From: Phytoseiulus persimilis | Taxonomy: Eukaryota > Arthropoda > Arachnida > Mesostigmata > Phytoseiidae | DNA: 64,000 nucleotides | NCBI GenBank assembly: GCA_037576195.1 | Contig: CM075102.1 | Span: 12,520,745-12,584,744 of the forward strand | Direction of reading: 5' to 3' | In this document: positions 14,201-27,722 of the stretch, piece after piece | Layout of the letters: each line of letters begins with the position of its first letter | Numbering within the stretch: the stretch's first letter is position 1 | The notes under the pieces: generated by a model | What the model was told of the DNA's origin: nothing | Seen by the model: only the letters and a program-made list of their open reading frames with translations | The model's database searches: none | Position numbers and translations under genes: made by a program

Positions 14201-14890
14201 ATCTCGATTTGGCGCACCTTGAAGTCAGCAGCGTCATCTTCCAAATGAAAATCAGCGAAATTCGCCTTTCCCCTTCTTCAGACGTCGGCTGGATTGGTGC
14301 AAAGACGAATGCTCCAGGGCTGACGCCCTCTGCTCCCAGATGGGGGAGGACTTGAATGCCTTTGAAGAGCTCCAAAAGTTGCATCCGGGAATTCGAATGG
14401 TGCAAATCAAACTGGAGGATCTCGCAACGGATCCTTTCGTGCAGACGAGAGCGCTTTTCGCCGCACTAGGTGGGTCATCTAGGGATGAAATTGTGTCCGC
14501 CCTCCCGAATACAACCTCACTGGAGTGGTGATCTGAGCTCCAAATTCTCTTCACGGGTCACTGATCCTCTGCGCATCATATAAATGACATTCCTCTCTTC
14601 CAGGCCTCAAGTTCGACGCACTGACCGAAGCTTTCCTGCGAACTCACACTCACCATGGCTCTTCTGATCCTTACTCGACCAGGAGAAACTCAGCGGCTGT
14701 TGCGTACGATTGGCAGCAGAAACTTTCACTTAAAGAAACTCTAGACATCCAAGTGTACTGCGAGCCAATCATCACCAAAGCTAGCTACGACAATGTGCAA
14801 ATAAATCGTCATGGTCACGGCGAGAGAAACTCTCGAAACTACACACAATGGGTCGTGGATAATGCAGAGGAGTACCAAAGCGAAACATGA
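11277..14890 (+). CDS. carbohydrate (GlcNAc/Gal/GalNAc-6-O) sulfotransferase, 5' end unresolved
   Basis: A Golgi enzyme that transfers sulfate from PAPS to sugar hydroxyls of glycans. Firm exons are 11632-11824, 11901-12115, 12927-13051, 14282-14469 and 14604-14890; phases 1, 0, 2, 1 agree, giving about 335 residues to TGA. Exon 1 has the 5'-PAPS-binding loop (ILIVSYFRSGSTFLGDIL). Exon 3 has the 3'-phosphate motif (IVHLIRDPRAILASR). Exon 4 has the later Cys-rich CKDECSRADALC segment and a LEDLATDP box. The last exon has RNSAAVAYDW followed by a C-terminal helix. This order matches the CHST1-7 family. An upstream open segment, 11277-11480, ends at a gtatga donor and joins in phase 0; it would supply a stem region. 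The N-terminal signal anchor expected of a type II Golgi enzyme was not found, so the true start lies upstream or is missed. The exact CHST subtype is not resolvable. Introns 3 and 4 (811 and 1230 bp) hold nothing recognised. Confidence 0.88.
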
Positions 14891-15000
14891 CATACACCCA
14901 AACCGCTCCAGCATCGTGATAAATGTAAAAATGATGTATTTCTTGTTATGTTCGGTAACTTCCCGAGAGTATGTACAATGAATACAATGAGTGAGTCATG

Positions 15001-15006
15001 AATAAA
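15001..15006 (+). promoter_or_regulatory. poly(A) signal of the sulfotransferase gene
   Basis: An AATAAA hexamer 111 bases after the TGA stop of the sulfotransferase, on the same strand, fits its 3' UTR end. Confidence 0.6.
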
Positions 15007-18000
15007 CACTTTTTCGACGCCTCGTGCGCTCCAGTGAACGGTGTGCGAACATGAGCTCCTCATTCATTCTCGCAGAAAACTGCTCGCTATCAGCTCCATC
15101 CAGCATCCATCGGTTGCAGTTCGAATCAATCGACTGACTCAAATGATTGCGTGATTTGCCTCGCAAACTCCTCGGTGCACAGTCTAGAACCGGATATTCG
15201 ACTCAGCCTGAACCGATTGTAAGTGCTACGAGCCATTACGAAACAGAAAGCCTCCCTCTCAAGTCGAAAACATTGCAAAAGGGAATATAGCGTCGTTGGT
15301 AGCATATCCGTTTTCCATCCGAACTCAGTTTGTGATCTTCCCTGCTCGTCAGACGCCCGGCGAGTCTTGCCGATATCCTCAATAGTAGACTTCATTGTTG
15401 CCACCTTCGGGTATTAAATTCGTGTCGCAAGTTCGAAGTTGTTGCGCCAGTTATTGAGCTTCCCCTCTCGATGGATCGAGATGCGCTCCCGTAGTCGCGT
15501 CTGAACTCCGCCAGAGTCGAAAAAGTTACCACGCGAACATGAATGATGAAAGAATGGTCTCAATATATTAACAGCCCTTGGGGTCACAGACATCTCTTGG
15601 TGGTGGAACGATCGCAGCGACGCCGACGATCAGGCCTGCGCTGGGCCAACTCCCGGCCTCCGAGCACGAATTTAAGCGAATCAATTATGCTCTCTCGCCT
15701 CTGGTACTCCTCTCGGATCTTGGCAGCCCGCGTGCTTGTTCGGTGCTCCTACACCTTGATTAGAGGGAGCTCGACGAGTTCCCGAACGTGCAATTTTAAG
15801 TCGCATCGGAACATCGCCAAAACTGGAAATGACTCAATCATTGGATGAAGGATGCCTGTATTCCGGTTTTCGTCGTAACTCGTTCGCTTGATCCGCTCGC
15901 GTGGTTCCTACCTTGGTCTGAGGGCTCCAAGGACCATTGCACACATGACATCCGCGCGGCTCATTTCAGCGCGCATTTTATCAAAGAGCGGTTGTTGTCT
16001 TCAACTCGAGTCGTATCCTGGTGCGACCTTCGGCCAGCTATCGCAACTTGGGGCTTTGCTTGTTTCGAACTTCGCGGAATGCATCCACATGGTCAGCTAT
16101 CATATCAGCTCGCATATTTTCCGCACGAACTCCGTAGGGATGTAGGCTTCGCACAACAATCGATTACGTGGTAATAGGTCGAAAAGAATCAGCGCAAGAT
16201 CCAATTGTCCTGATCTGAACCCTCTTTGAAGCCACTCAGCTCGGAGACTCTTCTGCGATGGTTCTGCAAACACGCACGCAAACTCAACGCGCCACGCAAG
16301 CGAGGGCGCTCAAGCATGGGTGAGGCCAATCATTCCAACCTCCAGGTGGCAAGATTCAGTTGTCTGCATCTCATCCCACCGTGGACCAGGAGAGCAGGCT
16401 CCTTGACCAAAACCGTAGAGAGCTCACTTGAATTCGAAGAATGAGGTCGGCTCGATGGATACTCGATCGCTCTTTTGGCTCCTCCGACGAACATGACTCC
16501 TAGCAACGGAACAGCATTCTTCTGACCGCGGAGCCAATCGTCATTCCGCAATGCTCACACCATGTCACTTTCTCCAATCGTGCGAAACGGAGCGTTCCAC
16601 TCGAGTCAAGAGGAAAGCAAAAGAGAAGCCTTGACTGTTCGCGGCGACTCCGAACTTTTAGTACATGCCTCCGATAGGGCCGAAAATAAATTAATCTCTT
16701 TGCGCTAGGTCGCTGAATGGTTGCGCATCTTTGGACTCGCATGATGACTCGACTAATTGTGTCGATTACGCACCTCTCCTACCTGGCGCCAAGGACGCAA
16801 CACTACCCCTCGCCGATGCTCCTATCGGGAAGATTGGAAAATAACGAAATGTAATGAAAGCTTCCACAGCCATCGCGTGAGTTTAGCTAATTCGTTTCGG
16901 AATCCGTCCATTCTGGATGAAGCCATGGGGAACTGAGCACGTGGATACGACTGCTCTTGAAACAATTAACATATGCTTGATCATAGTCTGCTCCCAGTTC
17001 AACAAACACATGATCACACGAGGCGCGGGAAGTGGGGGCGAGAGAATTTCGCTCACAACACTCCGAAACCACCCTTGAATGTTCGCCCGGTGAGCAGAGG
17101 AGGGAGCTCAACTCGGAACTGGATGTTTGACTCAACTCTATCAGCTCGATCTACTGGATGAGACACAGAAGCTGGGAACGGCGGGAGATCGGAGGTCGAT
17201 GATGGAATCCATTTACTTCTCGCGCAAGTCGGGTACAGTTCTGGCTTGCAAAGTCACAAGGCTTCGTGGAACCACTCCCAAGCTCCTCTGCTGAGGCATG
17301 GGCTCCTGGATTTCTTTTGTGCTGCGACACCCTCTGCGGCGGGAACATGGGGTAGCATCCTACACCACATAATGAGCGAAGTGTGCTTCGGAATTCTTCT
17401 CCCAGGTTTCCTCCATGTTTGTTCTGGGATAGCTCGTTTTTTCTCCATAATTCATCACAGTAGTCTCTGTTGCCTCATGGTGGGGAATTGAGCAGCTTCA
17501 CCGCCTGTTTTTTCTCCACCATCCGCGAGATGATAGCTGAATGAGCGGATCACCTTTGACAGAGAACAGGTCAGCCTACCAACCCGAAGGTAGCATTTCA
17601 GCTTGATGTTGAATTGATGTTGCTCAGGTTGTGATGGAGTCCAAGAAAAACCTGTTGAGTCGGGCTGTAAACAGCTCATGGAGGCGTCATCCGAGAAAAG
17701 CGGCATCCTCAATCCTCCTGAGCGAAGACAGTGTTTTATTCACAACCAGGCTCAGAGGGCGCCACGATGGTCATTTACGTTCCTACGTCCTCCCGCAGTA
17801 GAGGATCGAAAGCGGTGTGATCAAAAATGATATCTGAGGTAGGAACGAACAGGTGGACCCAACCCCACCCGACATTTTATTTCGACGGTCAGGTTGTTTC
17901 CTCGAGGCTTCACGATAAACTCAGGAAGCTAGATGTGTACTCCGTGCATCATTTGGTTTCGTCCATGCGTGGTTCCTTCCTCCTCAAACCCGTCTCACGG

Positions 18001-21000
18001 AGGAGGGTGAGGACTGAGACATTCCCGACCACACGGGTTTTGTTTCGCGTGCCGACGTTAGGACACACTGATCCTCCTTCGCCGATGAACTCTCTGACTC
18101 TGGCGCCGCTGCCGTTGTTCTCCCGTGACGCGCCGACTGCTTTCATCTAGGATCACGGTTCCTTCTCCGGGTGATCCTTATAGAGCTCGACGGGGTGCCG
18201 CGAACCCGTGGGGACCGTGGAAGTACGTTCGTTTCAGGGGATACCTGGGGATTGCGAATCCGAAATAACAACGATGATTGATCCGCCAAACAGCGGTCGG
18301 GGATGCACAGTGGTTTGAGATGAACGACGGAGTCTGGACGTCGGTGACTTCGTGCGGATCGAATTGCCGGACAACTGCAATCGGATCCTCGAGGGGCTTT
18401 AGACAGAGAGAGCGTGTGCGCGAAGGTGACGCATCCGTCCCATGGAACCACAGAGCGTTGGAGATCCCAAAAGAAGCCCAGAGAAAATGGACGAGTATGA
18501 TTCCTGTGCGTCACAGCAAAGTGCTCTGAACGGAGTCTACCTTGCACTTTCTTCTCTCGAATGACAGAGAAACGGATGACGCGGTGGTGATTTGTGCTGA
18601 AAGTTAATACCCAGAATTCTAAATACCCGAAATTTCATAAAGCAAGAATACCGAATCACTCTTAAAGTCGGAGTTTCGAATACCCAGAATTCCTACAACC
18701 CCCCTCCCTCGAATCAATCCTTGCCAAAAGTCCACGAGACTTCCACGCAGAGTCCCGGGATACGACTTGAGAAAGCTTCGGGAGACAGCTGAGGGCTCAA
18801 AGAGAACGGTACAAACCGCGGGCGCAGCTTGAAGCATGTATTTCAGCTGTCTGAGAATTCTCCCATTCTCCTAGCTCTCTCGATCCGAAACACTAGAAGC
18901 AGGAATTTACATGACTGAATCCTGCTGCTTTCGATCTGGACCTATCAACAGTCGCAGTGCCGGTATCTCATCATCTCGGCATGATAACGTGGTATCAATC
19001 ATGTGCTTTTCCTTTCAGCGTGGCCAACGCTGATCCTGATCCTCTTTGTGATTTCTCAGCTCGGCTTTACCTTTGATCAGAATGTAAGGCTTGTACTCGC
19101 TCAGGTCCCCGAGAGCTGAGTCTACTCATGGAAAGGAATGTGTAAGTCCGCGAACCGGCACTAGTTCCGTACGGAAGGCGCTGTGCTCCTCCATCAGCGT
19201 GGAGTCGCGAACTGGCTCCATTCACATGTAGAGTTGATTCATTCATATGCATGTATTTCATAAGCATTGTTGACTTGCTGAGCAGCTCAGAGGGCTTGAT
19301 AAGCCCTGAGTGAGCCCATTTTTGAGGGCCTCTGCTCGCCTCATCCATGGCTCCTGAAGCTTTGCCTGAAACGTCAGCCGCCTCGAATACTTCCCAAGAC
19401 CCCTTACGGGGACTGCTCGCTGCACACAAGTCTCACTTTGACGATCGGCAAGACTCGACTTGGGGGAGAGGGATTGTTGGGATACCGGGCATTCCGGAAA
19501 GTGGGTCCTAATCTTCATGGATGCCAGATCACCTCCCAGAATACGATGTGAGCGCAACTTGAACGGTCAATCAGGTCATGCCCGAGGGTCAAATACAGCG
19601 GGGTAGAGCTATTCGATCGAGAAACATCGAGGAACGCTTCCTCAGGGCTTCCAGCAGCAGATTCCTCCGACGTTCAAACGCTGTTCGAGCGACCCGAACG
19701 TCAGAATAAACGAAATCTCTTCTCTGGTGCAAGTGAGAGTGGTTCCGGATTCCCCGTCGCCAGGGACCTTAACTTCGGAATAGGCTCACGATTCCTCCTG
19801 ACCTCTGTGTTCCTCTGGAGTTGCATCCCCGGCCCTCGTGGGATGACTAGACTTGCACTAGATTGCTGATTTTCTGACCCAGTTGTTGAGTACAGATAGA
19901 CTGCTCTATCATGATGGACATTTCCGACCGATGGTTCACCCAAATCTCTGAAGATGAACTTGACATAACGATCTCCCCGATCTCTGGCATTCCGTTCGAC
20001 TGAGTGAGCAATCGACGTCTGACCGGTTCTCGTGATAAAGGAGCCAAGAGACCTGTTTTAATGGAGAGGTCGGATGGCTATCTCCGATTCGAACCGAGGC
20101 GTTGGTAGACGATCTCTGATGAATGAGGGACTGGAGTCCTTGGAAACATATCAGAGAGTGACAATCACGAATATCCGTATGCATCAATACTTGCCAAAAA
20201 TTGTGGACATGTTGTGAGGCAAGGGGTTCCTCCCTTTCTGACTCCGAAACGGGTCGAGAAATTGCACCAAAAGCCGCATCCACCCAGGAGTTCCTGTGTT
20301 CGTCGCCTTTGCCGAAACTTGAGGCGCTGAGAACGATCCATCAACGGTTCAAGTCCGGCTCTCACGGATTCATTCTCATGACGGCCGAGACTACAGGAAT
20401 TCCTGGATAACATTGACAAAACGGAGCCTCTGTCATTTCCTGCGCTGCGCCCGTGGTACAAAATCAGTGGCCTCTGAACGCCGGAGCCTTCGGCATGTTT
20501 GTCTGAGGCACCCTGAGACTCAGAAAACGAATTATCGAGGCCGTTCTCAAGGACTATGATACACGAGGCGACTTCTCCTGTCGCGAATCTGCACGATGCG
20601 ATAGTGGAAGGAGACTCAATTTCGCGTAGGAGCAACGGATCAACGAGGGCACTTACGATCCTTTCGGTGATCCGTTGGATGTCGCGAACCTGATGGTGGT
20701 CATCTACGTGGCTCGGGTGACGAGTTCAGCGATCTCGATCATCGATGGCGGGAGTGTGGCTATGTATTTTGTGGAAAAAAAACCTGTCGAGCACTGGGCG
20801 AACTTATTCTCTCCGCTTTGGAACCCCGCTCAAGCGCCCTGTCGAACTCGTGCAGAACACTCTATCGACAGATCGGCAGCATCAATAGCATACGCCGTAC
20901 CAAATGAGCTGTGGGAGCAAACAAGCAATTCTTGTCGCTATGTCTTTACTTCAGACCTGTTGCACGTCGCAGACCACACCGAATTCACCAAAGCGACCAG

Positions 21001-22831
21001 TTTCGGCCCCGTGTCGCTTACGACGTTTCCAGGCGAGTGTATAAACTTCAAGAGCGTATAGGGCTGTCTGTGGTATTATGCAGACGGAGTGCAGTTGCCC
21101 AGCCAAACAGCTTCGTAGAATTTGGTGTGGATGGAACTCAAGTAGATTGCTCCGTGGCTTCCGTCGTCCGGATAGCGTCCACGAATGTCCGTATCGGAAG
21201 ATTGTCTTCCACTTAAAGTTGGACTCCGAAACATCGAAAACGCCGGGGAAATTAAACTGCACTCCCATCCATAAATTTTATTGAAAACGCTTGTTGCTGA
21301 GTTGGACTTATACATCGAGATGAAAAATATTTCGTCCGAAACCGACCCTGAACAGGCAAGGCGCGGAATGGTGACTGTGCGTTACCACGCTGAATTCCTG
21401 AAGTCACTTTCTTTTTGGAGTTATTTTGACCGGTTGTTAGCTTGGGGTTCGCTTACAAATCTTTCAGGAACGAGATCGCGTCCTGCTCCCAGATGTCTCA
21501 ATTACGAACGGAAGCAATGGCAATCATTCGCAAAAGTTCTGTAACGCACGAGTTGATCCTGCTCGTGGACATATCGTGCACTCCAAGTTTCTCTCGAGTC
21601 TAACGATAGGAAATCTATCCATCGCGCTCATACAGGTTCTGAGGTGAGTAGTACTAGTTTGCTTGCCACAAGTAGAGATCATCAGCACCAGCTGTGTCTA
21701 TGCATTCGTCTGCTCCTTGCATCTGGAACCATTTCCAATTCTTTTCCTGATTCCGTTTCTCCCGCTCCCTCGGAGCGTGGAGTGGAGATGAAATTCGGAA
21801 GCAGTCGCTCCATCCTTGGCTCCGTTCTGCAGAGAATCCATATCTGCCCCGTTCGGGGTCGAGGCGGACATCATACCCGGGTCCACACGAATGAATGCAT
21901 GTTCTTGGAGAATCCCAACTTCAAGAACTGCCAATAAATGTTCGAAACATCGAACCATAAACCGGAATCACTCTATCGAACGAATACCCGAGCTATTAGC
22001 GCCGACGGGAGAGTGGTTTTGACTGTTTGTCGGCGCGAAGTATTCGGAGAATGCATTCATTCTGGCGCGTGTGAGAGGGTGAAGCAAGCGTTGTTGTGTG
22101 TGGTCTGTGAATGCTGCGCTGGGTGTTATTCGGCAGATTCAAATCAAGCCAGTAAGGTGAAACACGCTTGTCGTTACACCGCTCGTTGGCTTGCTCGTCA
22201 TTTACTCGTTTCACAAGTGACTGCTGAAACCTCACAGAGATTTGCGAGGTAATTTGCTTCACATACGGCTGATAGGTAACGAGAAGTCGGCCACGCTGCC
22301 AAGGCAACGTAGCTCGGTATCGAGTGTTCGGAGTCAAAAGGTAACCCGGATCTTGGATCGGTACCTGCGTGATTCGCGGCTGTCGAGCATAATGAGGATG
22401 CACATGTAGCTGTCTGGCATCGCAAGCTTCAACGAGCGTCCTTATCATCGGATATTTATTCGGTCGATCCGCCGCAGGAACGACGCTGTTGCCTCTTCTG
22501 TGCGGTCGTCGTTGCCGCTCGATGTAGGCGGCATGAGTAAATCTCAGTTCAATGAATGTGGAGCACCAGCTGTACCTCTAACCATGGCTCCAGTTGTCGT
22601 GGGTGACAGTTCGTGATCGGCTCATCTCTCACTCTTTACCGAACGGTACACGCAATCGGGACGCGGCTTGGAAAATATTCGGTCGTGGTCGATCAGTATC
22701 GATCTCTGAGCCTATGGCGTGAAGCTACTCTCGAGGCCTTGGATCGAATCCGATGAAAATAGCCCCCTGAATCCAGAACTCTGTGAGATCCGGTCCTGAT
22801 TGAGGGCTACAACTTTGTGCCTCCTCAACGA
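15007..22831. other. gene-poor stretch with unassigned open frames
   Basis: About 7.8 kb with no recognised gene. The best open segments are 20642-21061 (+), about 140 residues and rich in hydrophobic runs, and 20165-20635 (-), 156 residues. Neither chains cleanly to neighbours or shows a motif I know, so they may be decayed retroelement or lineage-specific sequence. At 22290-22310 there is an imperfect palindrome around GCTGCCAAGGCAAC, about 530 bases upstream of the PRPF39 start. It resembles an RFX X-box but is unproven. Confidence 0.4.
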
Positions 22832-25800
22832 ATGTCCTCCGAATTTCAGATGACTACGGAGAAAAAAGAAGAGAAGAAGTCGTTTGAGGAGATGTGGGCC
22901 GATGTCAAGAAGAATTCGGGAGATTTCAACGCCTGGACATCATTGCTGACACATGTCGAACAGAATGTTCTTCTCATCGGTGGGTAGAAACGGCAAGCAT
23001 CCGTATGTCGTGATCCGGATTCCACAGTGAAGAGTTCTCACAATTGTTTTCTGATTTGAAGGCATCCAGAGCGCGCGCGACGTATTTTTGTCGTTCTTCG
23101 AGCATTACCCCTACTGCTATGGGTATTGGAAGAAGCTGGCCGACTTGGAGCGGAAAAACGTCCAGGAAGGAGAAGAACTTGCCATGGAGAAATGTCAAGA
23201 GATCTTCGAGAAAGGCCTCCAGGCCATCCCCCTGTCGGTTGACCTATGGTTGCAGTACATCACTTTCACCAAGTCGAAGCTCAAAGATCGCGAAGACGAA
23301 GTGGAGCAACTGCGGGCTCTGTACAAGCGAGCCGTCGAGGTAAGCTATTTTGTGGAGGAAAACTCACGCGCCTGCTCACCGCGGAGAGTTATGACGGAGA
23401 GCGAATCCTCGTGATCCTCTGAAATATATTTCGCTCGCCAGGTCGCTGGGTTGGAGTTCCGATCGGACAGACTTTGGGATTCGTGGATCGCATGGGAAAC
23501 TGAACAACAGCAGCTCGTGAACGTCACTGCTATCTACGACAAACTGATCTCAACGCCGACCCAACTTTACAGTCAACATTTTGAGAAGTGAGCAATCTTT
23601 CAGCTGTGTATGAACGGCGCAGGCATCGGAGATCGCGGTGCTGGAAGAGTTATTCCATGCTCCTAGAAGCTTTGGATGATCGCAGTGGAATAATTATCCG
23701 ATCCGAAACCAGGTTCCAAGGCTTGCTGGAGAAATACCCCTACCATGAAACGCTTGGCGAAGAGGAGATCGAGGAGTGGAAGCAGTTATATGAACAGAGG
23801 AAAGGCGAAGGTGCAACCGACGAGGTGAGTGAATCGCCGAGGGGGAGGGTGAGCGAGACCGAAGGGAACAACGGAGCTCCCACTTCGTGTCTCTTGGTTC
23901 GCTCTCATTCTTCTCAGATTCCTTCCCCGAAAGTCGTCCCCAGACTTCCATTTTTTCGAGTTTTGTTGCTCTCTCCGACGTGTCTGGTCCGTCCGGCTCC
24001 GTCTATCATGATTCTCAGGATGCAAGTCGTCGGTTCGAGCCGCGAGATGTATGACACACTTTTGTGTTGTCATCGAATGGGTGTCGCGATCACGGAGGCG
24101 AGAAGAATATCATCTCAATAATAGTTTCGGCCTGCAGGACGAACCCACGTTCATCAAAGGCGAAGCAATCCAGCGTCGGAAGAACATTTACAAGAAAAAC
24201 GAAGAGGCTTGTACCACACGCTGGACATTTGAAGAAGGCGTAAGTTAGATATGCTACCGATACTTGATTGCTTTCGTTTCCTTAGAGTAGCTCGAGAAGG
24301 AAGAATCGTTGTCGGCTCTCTTAGAGACTCATTGGGCTTCGCGTTTCCGCTCACTGCTCTCTTGAGTCGTGATTGAGTTGTGTTGAGGCCTGAGTTCGTT
24401 GTTTGGTTGCTCGGTTGATCGGGCCATCAGGTCAATGATTTACCGCCGATCGTTCCGTTGAATCGATTCGTTTCGTTGCCGGACTTTCCGCCACGGCTGA
24501 ACATGACTTCGAGTCGATGTTAGCTCGACGATGATGACGGCGTTGACGATAATATGAATATAGTGATGTCTGATTGACTGCTTGGATGATTGTTGAAGGG
24601 AGTATTTCAGTGGCATATTTCCGTTGTTTTATATGGTTAACGATCTCCCCACAGTTCAGAGTCGTCATTCGGCATAACCAATGCTCTTTCAGCCGATCGA
24701 ATCCTACGACTCATTGGTAGAAGGTCACCAAAATCTCGATAAATTGCCGCTCAGAAATTGGTCATGTCAGTTCTTGCAAAACGACAAAGGGTTCACGATT
24801 AGTTTGCAACTGTACATTATGATGATAATAATGCTCGAGCTGTATATCGTAGGGTTACTTGTGCAAGTGTATCATTTTGTCACGTACGGTTGTCTATATG
24901 CATTAGGTAGAAATGTGGTCGCTAGGCTGTCATGGCTAGAGGAGCTTCGGGAGTCTCAGCAGGCCTGAGAGAATCCGACCCAGAAGGGTGAGTCGGTCGC
25001 AAGTCGATCTGTATCAATCATGTGTATCTACGACTTGTATATATTGTGGCCCTGTGCCCCGTTGCCACGCGCGATAGAGAGTGTTATGCAGGGAACACCG
25101 GCTGCGATCTCACTCCACGGAATCGATACTTGGGGAAAACGCCGCCACTCGGCTCACAACCTTTTCTTCCAGATCAAACGCCCGTACTTCCACGTGAAAC
25201 CGTTGGAGAAAACGCAGATCAAGAACTGGAAGGACTACCTTGATCTCGAAATCGAAATGGGCGATGAACAGCGCATCAGACTTCTTTTCGAGCGATGCTT
25301 GATCGCCTGTGCTCTATATGAAGACATGTGGATCAAGGTGAGCGAGCATGAGCTCTTTCGCACCAGCTCAGTCTTCATTGAACTGATGGCAGTCTTTACC
25401 GTCAGTTATTAACCTATCGAAACGGAATGCGGTCGTTGAGAACTCGGGCTCCCTTTTCCAGTATATCAATTGGGCTGAATCAGCTGGAGATTCAATCGAG
25501 GCCGTAATGGCTCTGTACAAGAGAGCTTGCGAGGTCCATCTCCCTAGAAAACCCATCATCAACATGTCTTGGCTATCGTTTGTCGAGAAGAAAGGTAAGA
25601 CTCCCTCGCACCAATCACTGACGGGGGAAGAATGTCGAATCTGGGCCGAGTTAGGCTCCCCTGAGTTTTCCTAAGTTCAGCATTCATTTGCAGAACGAGA
25701 AGGCGCGCTCGCCGAAGGTTCGGTGGAAGATCTCCTGCAGCCCATGGAAGAACGGCTCGGCAGCTGCGTCGTTTTCGCGATGCGCCGCCTAAACATTCAT

Positions 25801-26834
25801 CGTCGATTCGGAAGAACCGATAAAGTCGAGGAATTGTACAAGACCTATGCAGCATCTGCGGAAACACCAAAAGTGGCGAATCATTTCGCCATCAAATACG
25901 CGAGGTTCCTTGTACAGACGAGAGGCGATATCCACACAGCGATTGAGATTCTCAAGGAAGCCAGCCAAAGAGAGCCCGTGAGTGATTCATCCGTTCCGCT
26001 CCTGAGCTGCCAGGATCAGCCTATCATGGAAATCATGAGAATATATTGTGACCCATGCTAATTTATCTTGAATCGCTGTAGGAGAACTGTCGCGTATACC
26101 TAACCATGATCGACCTGGCGGTGAAGTCCGAGAATACTGTGCTCATCAGCGAAACCTTCAAAACCGCTCTCAAAGCGACGGAAATACCCCAATCGAAGAA
26201 GCTGGAATTGCTCCAAAGACGACTCGAGTATTACGAAGAAATGACAGACGAAGTGGATCTGGCTCAACAGGCTCTCGAAGAGTACTCAAAAATGTTGAAG
26301 GTAGGTCGACGACCCGAATCAGCATCATGGTGGAATTTCCGTGTTGATGCGATTAGTGCTTCAGAAGGTTCCTTGAACAGACATGATCCCATTTTATTTA
26401 TCTCGCACAGACGATGCTAATAGTGATTGGCAGAATTGATGGTGACCCCTCGACTCCATCTCACGTGCGTGGCGTTCATTCCAGGTCGTTGAAAAGGAGA
26501 GGGATAGAAAACGCCCCACGGACGAGAACGGCTCTGGACCTGACGCGAAGAAGAAAGTCGATGATTATTCCCAGATGAGCTATTACGACAGAAATGGGCA
26601 GACTGCGTACAGTGCACAAGCCTATGGGCAACAACAGTGGGGGACGCAGGCAAGTTATTCAGTATTTCGCGTCGGGCTCAGAGAGATTGGAATCAGAGAC
26701 CCTATCCGAAAATCCAATAATGCGTCGAATAACGTTCTGTCTCGTCCTGATTTCAGGGCTATGGGCAGGCTTACAATAGTCAAGCCTGGAATGGGCAGCA
26801 GCAAGCTTATGGAGCAGCGAGCTACCATTATTAG
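22832..26834 (+). CDS. Prpf39: pre-mRNA-processing factor 39 (U1 snRNP-associated HAT-repeat protein)
   Basis: A scaffold of the U1 snRNP that supports 5' splice-site recognition. Eleven exons: 22832-22979, 23062-23339, 23442-23587, 23713-23824, 24138-24239, 25173-25337, 25462-25594, 25694-25977, 26082-26300, 26485-26649, 26757-26834. All phases agree, totalling 1830 nt (609 aa), close to human PRPF39 (669 aa). Half-a-TPR repeats run through the protein. Diagnostic stretches are [16 protein letters not shown] in exon 2, WTFEEG joined to [13 protein letters not shown] across the 933-bp intron 5, and [18 protein letters not shown] in exon 6. The last intron (26650-26756) uses a GC donor (CAG/GCAAGT). 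Splicing it gives a Tyr/Gly/Gln-rich tail ending ASYHY, whereas read-through gives an unrelated tail. Start: ATG at 22832, or in-frame ATG at 22850 just after an AG; the first is preferred only because it is upstream. Confidence 0.95.
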
Positions 26835-27002
26835 TCAGACTTTTACTACTTTTCCATTCGGGAGCACACGTACATGTATATTCACAGAAAATTCGCAGTG
26901 AAAGACAGACCTTGTTGGTTTTTGCTGGCTCGTCATCTCCATGTTCCCTGCAATCATCTTTGCAAATACTTATATGGCCTATAATCCGTTTTCGCTCTCA
27001 GG

Positions 27003-27008
27003 AATAAA
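27003..27008 (+). promoter_or_regulatory. poly(A) signal of PRPF39
   Basis: AATAAA on the coding strand 169 bases after the PRPF39 stop, with no competing gene between them. Confidence 0.55.
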
Positions 27009-27722
27009 TTCACTGGCAGTCGCCACCGAGCTAACTCCGTTTCGTTTTCCCGCAACCTAAACCAGTCTCGTCCCAACTTCCTGCCTGCCTTCAATCATTG
27101 TTTTTGTCGTTCATAGATTCTCTCAGGTGCTTTCAAGGCTTGGCAAACTATCATGATACTTCAGCAACTCTCTCAGAATATGTGACCAATCCGTGAAGAA
27201 ATCGTTTGGATCCACAAAACCAGTTTAGTTTGCTCACCCTGTGTGCATTTCTTCCTTCCTTGTGGCGATAAGTGTGAGCGATCGAACGGTCGGAGATCGT
27301 CCATTTCCGGACGATGCTCATTCTCCGCAGGCTTCAATGTCGCATTTCATTCGGGCGCTTGGCTTCGGTGTCTCCGTAGGAGTCAGGGGATCAGGGACAG
27401 TGCATGACTCCGAACTCATCAGAGGAGGATCGTCATCCAGAGCCATAACATGCCCCGCGATGAGGAAATGCGCCGCAAACTCCGGGGAGTGCGAGCATCG
27501 TTAATCGGTTCCACCGAACTAAGAGCTGCACAATTCTCTGCGGGCTGGAGGTTGGGGTTATCAAATGCTGGGGTCGAAGGTCACAAAATATACGCATCAT
27601 TTCCTGATGCCGTTCGGATATTTTAATTGGTGACAACGAAGTCTGTCACTTTAACACTAGGCGGCGCTCATCTGGACAAGTCCAGAGCTTTCCGAGTTGT
27701 TGGGTGTCGCAAGAACAGCGCT
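27009..27722. other. spacer between PRPF39 and the tail-anchored ORF
   Basis: No coding signal recognised. It must contain the 5' UTR and promoter of the downstream unspliced gene, but no clear TATA box was seen; there is an AT-rich patch at 27618-27628. Confidence 0.4.

Noticed and set aside
20060-20140. tRNA-like word GGTTCGAATC on the minus strand
   Set aside because: The T-arm stem has a mismatch and no acceptor or anticodon stems pair at the right spacing.
21996-22448. 150-codon minus-strand frame
   Set aside because: No motif, biased composition (Arg/Pro/Gln), and no splice partners; likely chance, in the promoter side of PRPF39.
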